From contig VBFH01000023.1 in NCBI GenBank assembly GCA_005883575.1, forward strand, positions 248,001-312,000: a DNA stretch of 64,000 nt. Reading direction: 5' to 3'. The notes below the pieces were generated by a model that saw only the letters and a program-made list of their open reading frames with translations, did no database searches and had not been told where the DNA came from. Positions within the stretch are counted from its first letter, which is position 1, and every line of letters begins with the position of its first letter. Origin of the DNA: Chloroflexota bacterium. GTDB lineage: Bacteria > Chloroflexota > Dormibacteria > Dormibacterales > Dormibacteraceae. Positions 26,201 through 34,811 of the stretch are shown here, piece after piece. A program made the position numbers and the translations under genes.

Positions 26201-27536
26201 TCATGATCGTGGCGGGGTTGGAGTTGACGAGGACGGTCTGGATGCCTTCTTCGCGAAGCGCCTTGCAGGCCTGCGTTCCGGCGTAGTCGAACTCCGCGGC
26301 CTGGCCGATGACAATCGGGCCCGAGCCGAGGATCAAGACCCTGCGCGGCCGCGCCTCCTCCTTCATGCCTGCGACCGCCCTCACCAGCGGGGCGCGGTCT
26401 CGGACCATCTCCAGAAAACGGTCGTACAGGTGCTGGTTGTCCTGGGGGCCGGGACAGCCTTCGGGGTGGTACTGGACGCTGAAGGCGGGCAGTGTGCGGT
26501 GGCCAAGGCCTTCGACCGAGGAATCGTTTAGGTTGCGCTGCGAGACGTAGAAGTCGCCGCTCGGGATCGAGGCCGCGACGACCTGGAACTCGTGGTTCTG
26601 GCTCGTGATATGGACACGCCCGGTGTCGAGGTCCTTCACGGGATGGTTGGCGCCGTGGTGACCGTACGGAAGACGCGAGGTGGTCGCCCCGGCGGCGCGG
26701 CCGAGGATCTGGTGACCGAGACAGATCCCGAACAGCGGGATCCTGCCGAGCGCCTGCTGCGCCAGCTCGACCGGCCCCTCGAGAACCGCCGGGTCGCCAG
26801 GGCCGTTCGACAGGACGAGGCCATCCGCATCGGCGGCTCGGACGTCAGCCCACGACGCGGTGTGCGGCAGCACGAGGACGCGGCAGCCGCGCTCGCGAAG
26901 GGAACGCAGGATGTTGGCCTTGACGCCGTAGTCGATGACCGCGATGAGCAGCCCGTCGCCGTCGGTTCGCCTTCGCGTCCGGAGCTCGGGCGGCAGCGGG
27001 TCGAACCACTCCTCTTGCGCTGTTCGCGACGTCTGGGCGACCAGATCTTGCTCGGCGAGAGGCGTTACGCGTCTGGCGGCGAGGGTGAGCTCGGCCAAAC
27101 TCGCCTCGGTAGGAGCCTCGGCCTGATGGACGAGGACGGCCCGCAGCGCTCCATGCATCCGGATGTGGCGCGTGAGGGCGCGGGTGTCGATCTCGGTGAT
27201 CGCGGGGACGTTCCATCGCCGCAGGTACTCGTCGAGCGACGCCTCACTCGAGTGATGACTCGGCGTCGGGCAGGCCCACCGCACAGCCAGCGCGCGCGCC
27301 CACGGCCGCGGCGACTCGGCGTCGGCCTCGCGCAGTCCGTAGTTGCCCTGAAGCGGGTACGTCATGCAAACCATCTGGCCGGCGTATGAGGGATCGGTAA
27401 GCACCTCCTGGTAGCCGGTCATCGCGGTGTTGAAGACGACCTCGCCTTCGCCGGCAACGTCGGCGCCGAGCGGGGCGCCGACAAACCAACGCCCGTCCTC
27501 GAGCACCAGAGCGGCGAAGGACTTTTCAGCCGGCAA
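23211..27536 (-). CDS. carAB: Carbamoyl-phosphate synthase, glutaminase and synthetase fused (CarA-CarB)
   Basis: A single 1441-residue frame from TTG 27536. Residues 1-390 are Car[26 protein letters not shown]-type segment, nucleophile Cys in GICLGHQ, and the His/Glu of [12 protein letters not shown]. Residues 391-1441 are Car[21 protein letters not shown], two ATP-grasp halves (the second starting [17 protein letters not shown]), and a C-terminal MGS-like regulatory domain with [12 protein letters not shown]. The join reads [19 protein letters not shown] with no stop; the Met at 26366 is where a separate CarB would start. It makes carbamoyl phosphate for pyrimidines and arginine. Separate genes are the bacterial norm; fusion is typical of eukaryotes. 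Confidence 0.95.
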   Translation of the reverse strand: MPAEKSFAALVLEDGRWFVGAPLGADVAGEGEVVFNTAMTGYQEVLTDPSYAGQMVCMTYPLQGNYGLREADAESPRPWARALAVRWACPTPSHHSSEASLDEYLRRWNVPAITEIDTRALTRHIRMHGALRAVLVHQAEAPTEASLAELTLAARRVTPLAEQDLVAQTSRTAQEEWFDPLPPELRTRRRTDGDGLLIAVIDYGVKANILRSLRERGCRVLVLPHTASWADVRAADADGLVLSNGPGDPAVLEGPVELAQQALGRIPLFGICLGHQILGRAAGATTSRLPYGHHGANHPVKDLDTGRVHITSQNHEFQVVAASIPSGDFYVSQRNLNDSSVEGLGHRTLPAFSVQYHPEGCPGPQDNQHLYDRFLEMVRDRAPLVRAVAGMKEEARPRRVLILGSGPIVIGQAAEFDYAGTQACKALREEGIQTVLVNSNPATIMTDEEVADRVYLEPLTVEAVEKIIERERPDALLPTLGGQTGLNLATDLANAGVLARHGVRLLGATIDTIRKAEDRQAFKQMLEDIGEPVPVSQVCDFLQEVADFAAANGLPLVIRPAYTLGGTGGGFVTSQADLERVAARGLAASPIHQVLIERSLWGWKEIEYEVMRDAADTCITVCNMENLDPMGVHTGDSIVVAPAQTLSDRDHQMLRSSAIRIIRALGIEGGCNVQFALDPTSSQYYVIEVNPRVSRSSALASKATGYPIARVAAKVAVGRRLEEIRNEITGRTFAAFEPALDYCVVKIPRWPFDKFPAGDRRLGTQMASTGEVMAVERTFEAALTKAMRSLEQKPPAPWEMGFETVEQPNDRRLFALLHALRNGEDAAALASRSGIDRWFIDRLATIARLEVDGDVRELRRAGFSDAMIESLRGETVDPASPTYKLVDTCAGEFEAATPYYYSCWEEEDEAAAVDRRTALVVGSGPIRIGQGIEFDYCSVHAAWALREAGVRAVMVNSNPETVSTDFDTSDRLYFEPLDLDGALHVARAEEASGALVQFGGQTAINLAEPLNDHQVTILGSSVEAIDLAEDRRAFARSLDAIGIPQPVGGTTTTVQEAEAIAERAGYPVLVRPSYVLGGRAMEIVRSRDELRRYMVWAIGAMPRGQVLVDKYLQGIEVEVDAISDGETVVIPGVMQHVERAGVHSGDSYAVYPAQGLERAEQDHIVDYTVRIARHLGLRGLVNVQYVVHRAKVYVLEVNPRASRTVPFLSKVTGVPMVKLATNVMLGWKLADLGWSTGLVPPRGLVAVKAPVFSMNKLAAVDSYLGPEMKSTGEAIGIAGTLNEALRKAFVASGMHVERGSAALLTIADADKPELFPIVSRLVELGCELVATDGTAQALRAAGFSPRIVAKIGEEGPTVLDVIVRGEVKLVINTMSNIYEDPGDGNPVFKDGFEIRRAAVERRIPCLTSLDTATALLESAVVAPDEMQVRTINEWREGLVPA

Positions 27537-28074
27537 TGATCACCGCCTGGTCAATGTGGTCCTCCTCGAGGACGAGGACCTCGATTCGCTCCGAGTCGGC
27601 GGTGGGCACGTTCTTGCCGACATAGTCCGGCCGGATGGGAAGCTCGCGATGGCCGCGGTCGATGAGCACCGCGAGCTGGATCGCCCGCGGGCGGCCGAAG
27701 TCCATCAGGGCGTCCATCGCCGCACGTGCGGTCCTTCCGTGGTGGAAGACGTCGTCGACGAGCACGACCACCTTGCCGCGGATGTCAGGTATTTCGCTCG
27801 CCAGGCGATGTCCCACCCGAGGGCGCGACTCCAGGTCGTCGCGATGGAGCGTCACGTCCAGCCGGCCGTAGGCGACTCTATTGTTTTCCAGCTCGCTCAA
27901 GATCGCGGCCAGCCGCCGCGCAAGCACATCGCCCTTGCTCACGATGCCAACCAGCACCACATCGCCTGCGCCGCGGTTGCGCTCGACGATCTCATGCGCG
28001 ATTCGCGACAGCGAACGTCGGATCTGGTCGGCGTCCATCACGGTCGCTTTCAGCCGACCCTGGGCAACGCTCAC
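27526..28074 (-). CDS. pyrR: PyrR, pyrimidine operon regulator / uracil phosphoribosyltransferase
   Basis: 182 residues from GTG 28074 (GTGA overlap with pyrB stop). It is an RNA-binding regulator that senses UMP/UTP against PRPP, with weak UPRT activity. The PRPP loop appears as [20 protein letters not shown]; the usual form has LYTGRT, so the loop is slightly divergent. [22 protein letters not shown] is the conserved family signature. It lies inside the operon it presumably controls; a matching RNA hairpin is upstream of pyrB. Confidence 0.95.
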   Translation of the reverse strand: MSVAQGRLKATVMDADQIRRSLSRIAHEIVERNRGAGDVVLVGIVSKGDVLARRLAAILSELENNRVAYGRLDVTLHRDDLESRPRVGHRLASEIPDIRGKVVVLVDDVFHHGRTARAAMDALMDFGRPRAIQLAVLIDRGHRELPIRPDYVGKNVPTADSERIEVLVLEEDHIDQAVIIAG

Positions 28075-28997
28075 GACAGAAGCCGGTCGAGAAGCGCCAT
28101 GCGGATGTGCAGCCCGTTGCGCGCCTGGCGGAAGTACGCGGCGCGCGGATCCGCGTCAACTTCAGGCGCGATCTCATCGACGCGTGGTAGCGGGTGCATC
28201 AAGATGGCGTACTTCCGCATCAGCGCCAGCGTGCCCTGGTCGATCCGATACACGCCCTTCACGGCGTTGAACGCGTCCGGGTCGGCGAAGCGCTCCTTCT
28301 GGATGCGGGTCATGTATACGACATCGACCTCGGGAAGCACCGCCTCGAGGTCCTGGGTCTCGATCCAGGGCACGCGATGTTCATCGAGGTGAGCCTTCAG
28401 GTCATCGCGCATCGCGACCTGAGGCGGCGCCACGAACCAGACCTTGACGTCCTTGAACTTGCTGAGGAGATACGTCAGCGAGCGAACCGTGCGACCGTTG
28501 GCGAGGTCGCCGACCATCGCCACACGTACCCCGTCGATCTGCTTGAGCTCGTCGCGGATCGTGTACAGGTCGAGCAGCGCCTGCGTCGGATGCTGGCCCG
28601 GCCCATCGCCCGCGTTGATGATCGGGACGCTGCTGACGGCCGCGGCACGGCGGGCCGCGCCCTCTTCGTTGTGACGCACGACGATCACGTCGGCATATCC
28701 GCTGACGATGCGAATCGTGTCCTCGAGCGTCTCGCCTTTGGCGGCGGAGGAGAACTCGCGCGCGTTGTCGGTGCCCATCGTCTGCCCGCCAAGGCGCAGC
28801 ATCGCCGCCTCGAACGACAGACGGGTTCGGGTCGAGGGCTCGTAGAAAAGCGCTGCCATCACCTGACCCGCGAGTCGGCCGATGAAACGATGTGGCTCGC
28901 GCTTCATCTCGTCCGCGCGCGCGATCAGGTCTTCGAGCACGGAACGCGAGAACTGCTGGCTTTCGATCACGTGTCGCAGCCGCGACGTGACGACCAT
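28071..28997 (-). CDS. pyrB: Aspartate carbamoyltransferase, catalytic subunit
   Basis: 308 residues from ATG 28997. It joins carbamoyl phosphate and aspartate, the first committed pyrimidine step. Visible: FYEPSTRTRLSFEAAMLRLGG (carbamoyl phosphate loop), HPTQALLDLYTI, VAMVGDLANGRTVRSL and MHPLPRVDEI. Ribosome binding site AAGGAG is at 29006-29011, eight bases before ATG, and abuts a PyrR-like hairpin. No regulatory chain pyrI is visible. First gene of the pyr operon. Confidence 0.96.
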   Translation of the reverse strand: MVVTSRLRHVIESQQFSRSVLEDLIARADEMKREPHRFIGRLAGQVMAALFYEPSTRTRLSFEAAMLRLGGQTMGTDNAREFSSAAKGETLEDTIRIVSGYADVIVVRHNEEGAARRAAAVSSVPIINAGDGPGQHPTQALLDLYTIRDELKQIDGVRVAMVGDLANGRTVRSLTYLLSKFKDVKVWFVAPPQVAMRDDLKAHLDEHRVPWIETQDLEAVLPEVDVVYMTRIQKERFADPDAFNAVKGVYRIDQGTLALMRKYAILMHPLPRVDEIAPEVDADPRAAYFRQARNGLHIRMALLDRLLS

Positions 28998-29005
28998 GAA
29001 AAAAT

Positions 29006-29040
29006 CTCCTTCCCTGGCTCTCTGGCCAGGACTTAAAGGC
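29006..29040 (-). promoter_or_regulatory. PyrR-binding-loop-like hairpin over the pyrB ribosome binding site
   Basis: In mRNA sense, stem CCTGGC (29030-29025), hexaloop CAGAGA (29024-29019), stem GCCAGG (29018-29013), directly followed by GAAGGAG, the pyrB Shine-Dalgarno. PyrR in Bacillus recognises a hairpin with a CNGNGA hexaloop; CAGAGA fits exactly, as do the flanking AGTCC and AAGGA. No terminator follows, so control here would be by blocking translation, as described for mycobacterial PyrR, rather than by attenuation. The loop match is seen; the mechanism is inferred. Confidence 0.75.
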
Positions 29041-29076
29041 GAGCTCGCGCGATTTTACCGTAAGTTAGGCAGCCGG

Positions 29077-29463
29077 ATGAACAAGCGACCCGGCCACGTC
29101 ACCGTCACCACCGAGGTGGGTCACTGCTCCTTTTGCAACCGCACCCGCAACCTGCGCCGGGAGGAGCATCAGCTCGGCGCGCTGGTGCGCACGATCGTCA
29201 CGTGCGAGACATGCCACCGCACTCTGTCCAGCTCGATCGGCGTGGCCCCCGAACCAGCCGCCGCCGAGGCGCCGGCCGAACTCGAGCCGGCCGAACTCGA
29301 GCCGGCCGAGGTCGAGGCGGCCAAAGTCGAGGCGGCCGCGGAGGAGAAACCCAGTCCGAAGCGCGCGCCGGCGAAACCCGCGGCCAGGACAAGGGCGACC
29401 AAGGGCAAGACACCCCAGAAGCCAAGATCGACGGCGACCAGGCGCACAACCAGGAAAAAGTGA
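29077..29463 (+). CDS. Zinc-ribbon protein with repetitive acidic and basic tail
   Basis: 128 residues from ATG 29077. The first 50 residues hold two CxxC pairs (Cys17/Cys20 in HCSFC, Cys43/Cys46 in CETC), a zinc-ribbon arrangement. Residues about 55-90 are Ala/Pro/Glu-rich with a four-fold five-residue repeat (ELEPA, ELEPA, EVEAA, KVEAA), and the last 35 residues are Lys/Arg/Thr/Pro-rich and likely nucleic acid binding. No family recognised. It is divergent from pyrB and its stop overlaps the start of the ABC ATPase gene. Confidence 0.6.
   Translation: MNKRPGHVTVTTEVGHCSFCNRTRNLRREEHQLGALVRTIVTCETCHRTLSSSIGVAPEPAAAEAPAELEPAELEPAEVEAAKVEAAAEEKPSPKRAPAKPAARTRATKGKTPQKPRSTATRRTTRKK
29278..29337 (+). 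repeat. Four tandem 15-bp units within the zinc-ribbon gene
   Basis: Units at 29278-29292 and 29293-29307 are identical (GAACTCGAGCCGGCC); 29308-29322 and 29323-29337 are diverged copies (GAGGTCGAGGCGGCC, AAAGTCGAGGCGGCC). The repeat is in frame, adds an acidic linker, and could change length by slippage between strains. Confidence 0.85.
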
Positions 29464-30188
29464 CCGAAAAGGCGGTCAAGGTCGATCGCCTGGAAAAGGC
29501 GCTCGGTGCGAACAAGGTCCTGCGCGGCATCTCTCTAGAGGCGCACCCGGGCGAGATCTTCGGCCTGCTCGGTCCCAACGGCGCCGGCAAGACCACCACC
29601 CTGCGCATCATCTGCACGCTGCTCGCGCCGGACGCCGGGTCGGTCGAGGTCCTCGGCTTTGACACCCAGGTCGCGCCGGAGGAGGTCCGCCGCCGGGTCG
29701 GCGTGGTGACCGCGGAGATCGGCGTCTACCCGCGACTTTCGGCGCGAGAGAACATCGCCTATTTCGCGGAGTTGAGCGGAGTCCTGGATGGCGAGCTCGA
29801 CCGCAAGGTCGAGGCGGTCCTCGACAGGCTCGACATGGGCTCGTTCGCAAAACAGCGAGCGGAGAGCCTGTCGTCAGGCCAGAAGCAGAAGGTCGCGATC
29901 GCGCGCGCCATCGTTCATGACCCACCGGTCTTGATGTTCGACGAGCCGACCTCCAACCTGGACGTCCTCGCGTCGCGAGAGATCCGCGACTTCATGGTCG
30001 AGTCGAAAGGGCGCGGCAAGTCGGTCATCTTCTCCACTCATGTCCTGCACGACGCGGAGCGGCTATGTGACCGGGTGACCATCATCCACCAGGGCCGCGT
30101 GGTCGCGGGTGGTCCCACTGCCGAGGTGCGAGGTCGATATCACGACCTGGAAGACGCTTTCCTTTCCCTGGTCGAGGCAGCGACGTGA
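29460..30188 (+). CDS. ABC exporter ATP-binding protein (NatA-like)
   Basis: 242 residues from GTG 29460, overlapping the zinc-ribbon stop (GTGA). Walker A LLGPNGAGKTTTLR, canonical signature LSSGQKQKVAIA, Walker B VLMFDEPTSNLD and H-loop FSTHVLHDAE. The EIGVYPRLSARENIAYF segment is typical of NatA-type sodium/drug exporters. It pairs with the permease encoded next; the substrate is not certain. Confidence 0.92.
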   Translation: MTEKAVKVDRLEKALGANKVLRGISLEAHPGEIFGLLGPNGAGKTTTLRIICTLLAPDAGSVEVLGFDTQVAPEEVRRRVGVVTAEIGVYPRLSARENIAYFAELSGVLDGELDRKVEAVLDRLDMGSFAKQRAESLSSGQKQKVAIARAIVHDPPVLMFDEPTSNLDVLASREIRDFMVESKGRGKSVIFSTHVLHDAERLCDRVTIIHQGRVVAGGPTAEVRGRYHDLEDAFLSLVEAAT

Positions 30189-31312
30189 GCTCGATCGGCG
30201 TCGTCTTCCGCAAGGAGATGCGGGAGATCCTGCGCGACCGCCGCACGCTGATCGCAATCGGGCTCGCCGCGCTCACGACTCCCGTCGTGCTGTTCGTCAT
30301 CTCCCAGGTGTCGACGCGTACGGCCGCCCAGACCTACACGATCGGCTACACCGGTGACATCCCCACCGGCCTCGACATCCTGTTCAGCGCGACCGGGCTG
30401 AAGCTGGAACGAGTGGACGATCCTGCGGCGGCGGCGAAGCAACAGGTTGACCTGGGCGCGATCTTCACCGCCAAGGGAGTCGATGAGTACTACGACCCAA
30501 CGCGGCAGAGCGCGCAGGTCGCCGACATCCGGCTGCAGACGGTGCTCAGCAGGTACGACGCCGCCAAGATCGCGGCCTCACTTCAGGAGAAGGGCGTCGA
30601 CCCCTCGGTGCTGAATCCGCTGCCGGTCACCGTTCATCCCTTGAGCTCCCCCGCCCAGGCAGCCGGCAACTCCTTCCTCAGCTTCTTTTTGCCCTACATC
30701 CTGATCACCATGAGCCTGACCGGCGGCCTCTCCGCCGCCCTGGACACCTCGGCCGGCGAGCGCGAGCGCAAAACCCTGGAGAGCCTCTTGCTGACGCCAG
30801 CCCCGCGCGGTCACGTCCTGATCGGCAAGATTCTCGCGGTCAGCGTCATCAGCCTGGTCGCTGCCGTCGCCTCCATCGGGTCGATGCTCATCGCGCTCAG
30901 CCAGATCACGTTTGGCGGCAACCAGGCGCGAATCAGCCTGAGCCCGCTGGCCGCGATCGTGATGGTGTGGCTCGCGGTCCTGCTGGCGGCGTCGTTCGCC
31001 TCGCTCACGATCGCGCTCGGTACGCTCGCCCGCAACTTCCGCCAGGGCCAGGCGTACGCCACCCCGCTTTACTTCATCACGATCTTCCCTGCCTCGATCG
31101 TGCTGTTCATCCCCGACTTCAACCCCAGCCTGGCCTATTACCTGATCCCGATCCTCAACGCCGTCCTGGTGCTGCGCGACGCGATCGTCCACAACTCGCT
31201 GGCGTGGGGCGCCCTGGCGGTGACCTCGCTCAGCCTTGTCCTCACGGGCGCCGGCTGCTTCTACGCCGCCCTACGGCTTTTCACCCGCGAGGCGCTTTTG
31301 GTTCGCTCCTGA
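30185..31312 (+). CDS. ABC-2 type exporter permease (NatB-like)
   Basis: 375 residues from GTG 30185 (GTGA overlap with the ATPase stop). N-terminal cytoplasmic start VVFRKEMREILRDRRTL, one membrane helix, a large external loop (about 45-155), then five hydrophobic segments, with SAGERERKTLESLLLTP as the ABC-2 hallmark. The architecture matches NatB/YhaP sodium exporters. Works with the adjacent ATPase. Confidence 0.9.
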   Translation: MSSIGVVFRKEMREILRDRRTLIAIGLAALTTPVVLFVISQVSTRTAAQTYTIGYTGDIPTGLDILFSATGLKLERVDDPAAAAKQQVDLGAIFTAKGVDEYYDPTRQSAQVADIRLQTVLSRYDAAKIAASLQEKGVDPSVLNPLPVTVHPLSSPAQAAGNSFLSFFLPYILITMSLTGGLSAALDTSAGERERKTLESLLLTPAPRGHVLIGKILAVSVISLVAAVASIGSMLIALSQITFGGNQARISLSPLAAIVMVWLAVLLAASFASLTIALGTLARNFRQGQAYATPLYFITIFPASIVLFIPDFNPSLAYYLIPILNAVLVLRDAIVHNSLAWGALAVTSLSLVLTGAGCFYAALRLFTREALLVRS

Positions 31313-31396
31313 ACAGGCCTTGGTGGCAAACTGTTTCAAGAAGCGATGCCACGTCGACTCGAGCTCAGGGACCTGCGCAGCCTAGAGCGTAGAAGC

Positions 31397-31645
31397 ATGT
31401 ATTCGATCTTCCATCCGCTGGACGTGAACGAGCGCCTGCCGCGCGAGCTCCTTCTGGAAGGCCGGCGTTATCGCTGGCTCGAGATGCGCCACCTCCAGAT
31501 CGTCGGCTTCCTGTACCTGCCTGCCCTGATCCTGATGGTCGTCGTGATCGGGTCAGCGAACTTCAGCCTGCTCCTCGCCTTCGCGGTCGCAGGAATCGCG
31601 CTGCTCGGCGTCTTCCTGTACGTCGTCTCCGCCCGAGAGCCGTAG
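31397..31645 (+). CDS. Small two-helix membrane protein, unknown function
   Basis: 82 residues from ATG 31397 (ATG 31346 would add 17 Arg-rich residues). The first 30 residues are soluble (FHPLDVNERLPRELLLEGRR), followed by two closely spaced membrane helices (IVGFLYLPALILMVVVIG and FSLLLAFAVAGIALLGVFL). No family recognised. It lies between the ABC exporter and the thiolase on the same strand. Confidence 0.5.
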   Translation: MYSIFHPLDVNERLPRELLLEGRRYRWLEMRHLQIVGFLYLPALILMVVVIGSANFSLLLAFAVAGIALLGVFLYVVSAREP

Positions 31646-31662
31646 GGGCGTATAACCGTCCC

Positions 31663-32826
31663 ATGACCGAAGCGGTGATCGTGGCGTACGGCCGCTCGCC
31701 GATCGGGCGAGCACGCAAGGGCTCCCTCGTCGACGTCCGGCCTGATGACCTCGCGGCGCACGTCGTGACCAGGGTTTTGGACAAGGTCCCCGAGCTCGAC
31801 CCGACGCAGATCGAAGACCTGATCTGCGGCTGCGGCCTCCCCGGCGGCGAGCAGGGTCACAACATCGGCCGTGTGGTGTCGATCCTGGCCCGGCTTGATG
31901 TTCCCGGCGTCACCGTCAACCGCTACTGCTCGTCATCGCTCATGACCACCCGCATGGCCGCGCATGCCATCGAGGCGGGCGAGGGGGACGTATTCCTCTC
32001 GGTGGGCGTCGAGTGCGTCTCGCGCTACGGAAGCGGCTACCCGGACGCGCCCGACACCTACAACCCCAAGCTCGTGCCCGGCAACACCGAGGAGTATCCC
32101 GACATCTACATCGCCATGGGCCAGACCGCGGAGAACGTCGCCGCGCGCGAAAAGATCTCGCGCGAGGAGCAGGACCGGTTCGCGGTCAAAAGCCAGGAGG
32201 CAGCCGTCAAGGCGCGCGATGACGGGTTCTTCGACCGCGAGATCATCCCGGTCCCGCTGCCCGACGGCCAGCCTTTCACCAAGGACGATGGACCTCGGCC
32301 GGGGACGACGATGGAGGTCCTGGCCACGCTCCAGCCTGCGTTTCGCGAAAACGGCACGGTGACCGCCGGCAACGCATGCCCGCTCAACGATGGCGCGGCG
32401 GCGGTCGTGGTGATGTCGGACCGGCGAGCCAAGGAGCTCGGCATCAAGCCGATCGCGCGCGTGGTCTCGACCGGGCTCTCAGCGCTCGAGCCCGAGTTCA
32501 TGGGGTTGGGCCCCATCGACGCCTCGAAGCAGGCGCTGAAGCGGGCCAAGATGAGCATCGACGACATCGACATAGTCGAGATCAACGAGGCGTTTGCGGC
32601 CCAGGTGATCCCCGCGGCGCGCGGCATCGGCGTCGATCCGTTCAGCGAGAAGCTCAATCCACACGGGGGCGCGATCGCGCTCGGCCATCCCTTTGGGATG
32701 ACGGGCGCCCGCATCCTCTGCACGCTGCTCAACGGGCTGCGCGAGAAGGACAAGACGTTCGGCCTGGAGACGATGTGCGTCGGCGGCGGCCAGGGTATGG
32801 CCATGATCGTGGAGCGGCTGAACTAG
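31663..32826 (+). CDS. Acetyl-CoA acyltransferase (thiolase)
   Basis: 387 residues. It cleaves or forms beta-ketoacyl-CoA. The acyl Cys is in NRYCSSSLMTT, the His in GGAIALGHPFGMTGAR, the second Cys in ETMCVGGGQGMAM, and NEAFAAQVIP is present. Degradative (FadA-type) thiolase is more likely than biosynthetic by overall pattern, but this is not decisive. No other beta-oxidation gene is adjacent. Confidence 0.93.
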   Translation: MTEAVIVAYGRSPIGRARKGSLVDVRPDDLAAHVVTRVLDKVPELDPTQIEDLICGCGLPGGEQGHNIGRVVSILARLDVPGVTVNRYCSSSLMTTRMAAHAIEAGEGDVFLSVGVECVSRYGSGYPDAPDTYNPKLVPGNTEEYPDIYIAMGQTAENVAAREKISREEQDRFAVKSQEAAVKARDDGFFDREIIPVPLPDGQPFTKDDGPRPGTTMEVLATLQPAFRENGTVTAGNACPLNDGAAAVVVMSDRRAKELGIKPIARVVSTGLSALEPEFMGLGPIDASKQALKRAKMSIDDIDIVEINEAFAAQVIPAARGIGVDPFSEKLNPHGGAIALGHPFGMTGARILCTLLNGLREKDKTFGLETMCVGGGQGMAMIVERLN

Positions 32827-32829
32827 GAC

Positions 32830-33279
32830 CTAGCCGTGGGTCTCCTGAAGCAGGCCTTCGAGCACACGCTCGACGAGCGTGGTCAGCGTCTTTCTCTCCT
32901 CGGCTGAAAGGGGCGCAAGGATCTCCTCCTCCAGGGTTTCTCTGGCCTTGTCCGCGCGCTCGATGGCGTGCCGTCCGGCGGCGGTCAGCTCGACGAGGTG
33001 ACGGCGGCGGTCCTGAGGATCTCGACGCCGGACTGAGAATTGGGCCGCCTCGAGCTCGTTGAGGATCAGGACGACGGTGTTCGCGTCCATCCACAGGCCG
33101 TTTTCGAGCTCCTGCTGCGTCGTTCCAGGATGGTCGCGGATGTAGCCGAGTGCCATGTAGGCCTTGAGCCTCATACCCAGGAGCTCGTCGGTCGAGCGCC
33201 GGTGCAGAGCCTTGGAAAGCTGGGTCACGAGCGCGACGAGCCCTCGGTCTGAGCGCTCCTCGCCGGTCTTCACGTCCAT
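32830..33279 (-). CDS. MarR-family transcriptional regulator
   Basis: 149 residues from ATG 33279; GTG 33291 and TTG 33294 are in-frame alternatives. Winged-helix pattern: AYMALGYIRDHPGTTQQELENGLWMDANTVVLIL in shorter blocks, with wing RRRDPQDRRRHLVELT and C-terminal dimer helix. It is divergent from the DHA2 efflux gene and probably represses it. Three bases separate its stop from the thiolase stop. Confidence 0.88.
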   Translation of the reverse strand: MDVKTGEERSDRGLVALVTQLSKALHRRSTDELLGMRLKAYMALGYIRDHPGTTQQELENGLWMDANTVVLILNELEAAQFSVRRRDPQDRRRHLVELTAAGRHAIERADKARETLEEEILAPLSAEERKTLTTLVERVLEGLLQETHG

Positions 33280-33341
33280 CGATGTTATCACCAACTCTTA
33301 ATATTCCCGCCGCTCAGATAATCCATGCAATAAAGACCATA

Positions 33342-33363
33342 ATGATCCTGTTATAGTGATCAT
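33342..33363. promoter_or_regulatory. Inverted repeat, candidate MarR operator
   Basis: ATGATC (33342-33347) and GATCAT (33358-33363) form a 6-10-6 inverted repeat in the AT-rich gap between the divergent MarR and efflux genes. A TATAGT (33352-33357), a good -10 for the efflux gene, lies between the arms, so a bound regulator would block RNA polymerase. No convincing -35 is seen. Confidence 0.5.
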
Positions 33364-33395
33364 CCTAACGTCGGTTGGATTCTCTGGAGGCGGCT

Positions 33396-34802
33396 ATGAG
33401 TTCAGATCTTCGAAGGTGGATGGCCCTGGTCGTGGTCTGCTTCGGGCAGCTCATGATCATGCTCGACTCCACCATCGTCAACGTGGCGCTGCCCTACATG
33501 CAGCGGGACCTCGGTTTTACCCAGGCCAACCTGACCTGGGTGGTCAACGGCTACCTGATCGCCTACGGAAGCTTCCTGCTGGTGGCCGGCCGCCTGGGTG
33601 ACCTGATCGGCCGCCGCAAAGTCTTCCTGGCGGGCGTCTTCCTGTTCACGGTGGCATCGGTCGGAAGCGGGTTTGCCACGGGTGCCGACCACCTCATCGT
33701 CGGGCGCTTCCTGCAGGGGCTGGGCGGCTCGCTGTCCGCAGGCGTGATCATCGCCATCATCGTCACCGAGTTCCGAAAGCCGGCCGAGCGCGCCCAGGCC
33801 ATGAGCGTCTTCACGCTCGTGATCGCCGGTGGCGGTTCGCTGGGGCTGCTTGCGGGTGGCTTCCTGACCCAGTGGGCCAGCTGGCACTGGATCTTCTTCA
33901 TCAACGTGCCCATCGGCATCGCCACCATGGTCCTTGGCGCATGGCTCATCGAGGAGAACGAGGGTCTCGGCCTGAGCCAGGGCGTCGACATCGCCGGAGC
34001 ACTCCTCATCACCTCGGCCTTGATGCTTGGCGTGTACGGCATCGTGACCGCGGCCGATTACGGCTGGACCTCAACCCACACACTCGGTCTCAGCGGCGCG
34101 GCGATCGCGCTGGTGGCCGCGTTCGTGCTCCTCGAGTCGCGCCTGGCGAACCCACTCGTCCCGCTACGCATCTTCACGATTCGCTCGCTCACGGGAGCGA
34201 CCGCCGCCCGGGCGCTGCTGTTCACGGGTCTCTTCACCAACTTTTTCATCGGCGCGCTCTATCTCCAGCACGTCCACGGTTACACCGCGTTTGAGACGGG
34301 CCTCGCGTTTCTTCCGACCACCTTGATGATCGGCGTGATGTCGGCGGGGCTGGCGGCGAGGCTGATGGCTCGGATCGGACCACGGAACCTGCTCGTCGCC
34401 GGATTGACCGTCATCATCACGGCGCTGGTCATCCTCTCGGGTGTCGGCCCCCAGACCAGCTATGCGCCGTCGCTGTTCGCGGCCTACGTGCTGCTGGGAG
34501 CGGGCGGCGGGATGTCGTTCCTGCCCTTGCTCACCATCTCGATGTCCGAGGTGCCCCTGGCGGACGCCGGGCTGGGCTCGGGTTTCAGCAACGTGGTGAT
34601 GCAGATCGGCGGCGCGCTGGGACTGGCATCGATCAGCTCGATCTCGACGTCCTACGCGCGGGGGAGCGCCGGCTTCCAGCTCGCGTACGTCCTGGCCGCA
34701 ATCTGCGCCACCGCTTCGCTCATGGTCGTGGTGGCTGTGCTCCGGGGGCCGGCCGCGCAGGTCGCGACTCGGGAGCAGGTGCGCATCGAGGAGGCGGCCT
34801 AG
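33396..34802 (+). CDS. MFS drug-efflux transporter, DHA2 (EmrB/QacA) family
   Basis: 468 residues from ATG 33396 with TGGAGG at 33385-33390. About 14 membrane segments. Motif A RLGDLIGRRKVFLAG, motif D1 MLDSTIVNVALPYMQ and motif C-type GGSLGLLAGGFLTQ are visible, all typical of proton-driven multidrug exporters. Likely repressed by the divergent MarR regulator. Confidence 0.93.
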   Translation: MSSDLRRWMALVVVCFGQLMIMLDSTIVNVALPYMQRDLGFTQANLTWVVNGYLIAYGSFLLVAGRLGDLIGRRKVFLAGVFLFTVASVGSGFATGADHLIVGRFLQGLGGSLSAGVIIAIIVTEFRKPAERAQAMSVFTLVIAGGGSLGLLAGGFLTQWASWHWIFFINVPIGIATMVLGAWLIEENEGLGLSQGVDIAGALLITSALMLGVYGIVTAADYGWTSTHTLGLSGAAIALVAAFVLLESRLANPLVPLRIFTIRSLTGATAARALLFTGLFTNFFIGALYLQHVHGYTAFETGLAFLPTTLMIGVMSAGLAARLMARIGPRNLLVAGLTVIITALVILSGVGPQTSYAPSLFAAYVLLGAGGGMSFLPLLTISMSEVPLADAGLGSGFSNVVMQIGGALGLASISSISTSYARGSAGFQLAYVLAAICATASLMVVVAVLRGPAAQVATREQVRIEEAA

Positions 34803-34811
34803 GATCGGAGG

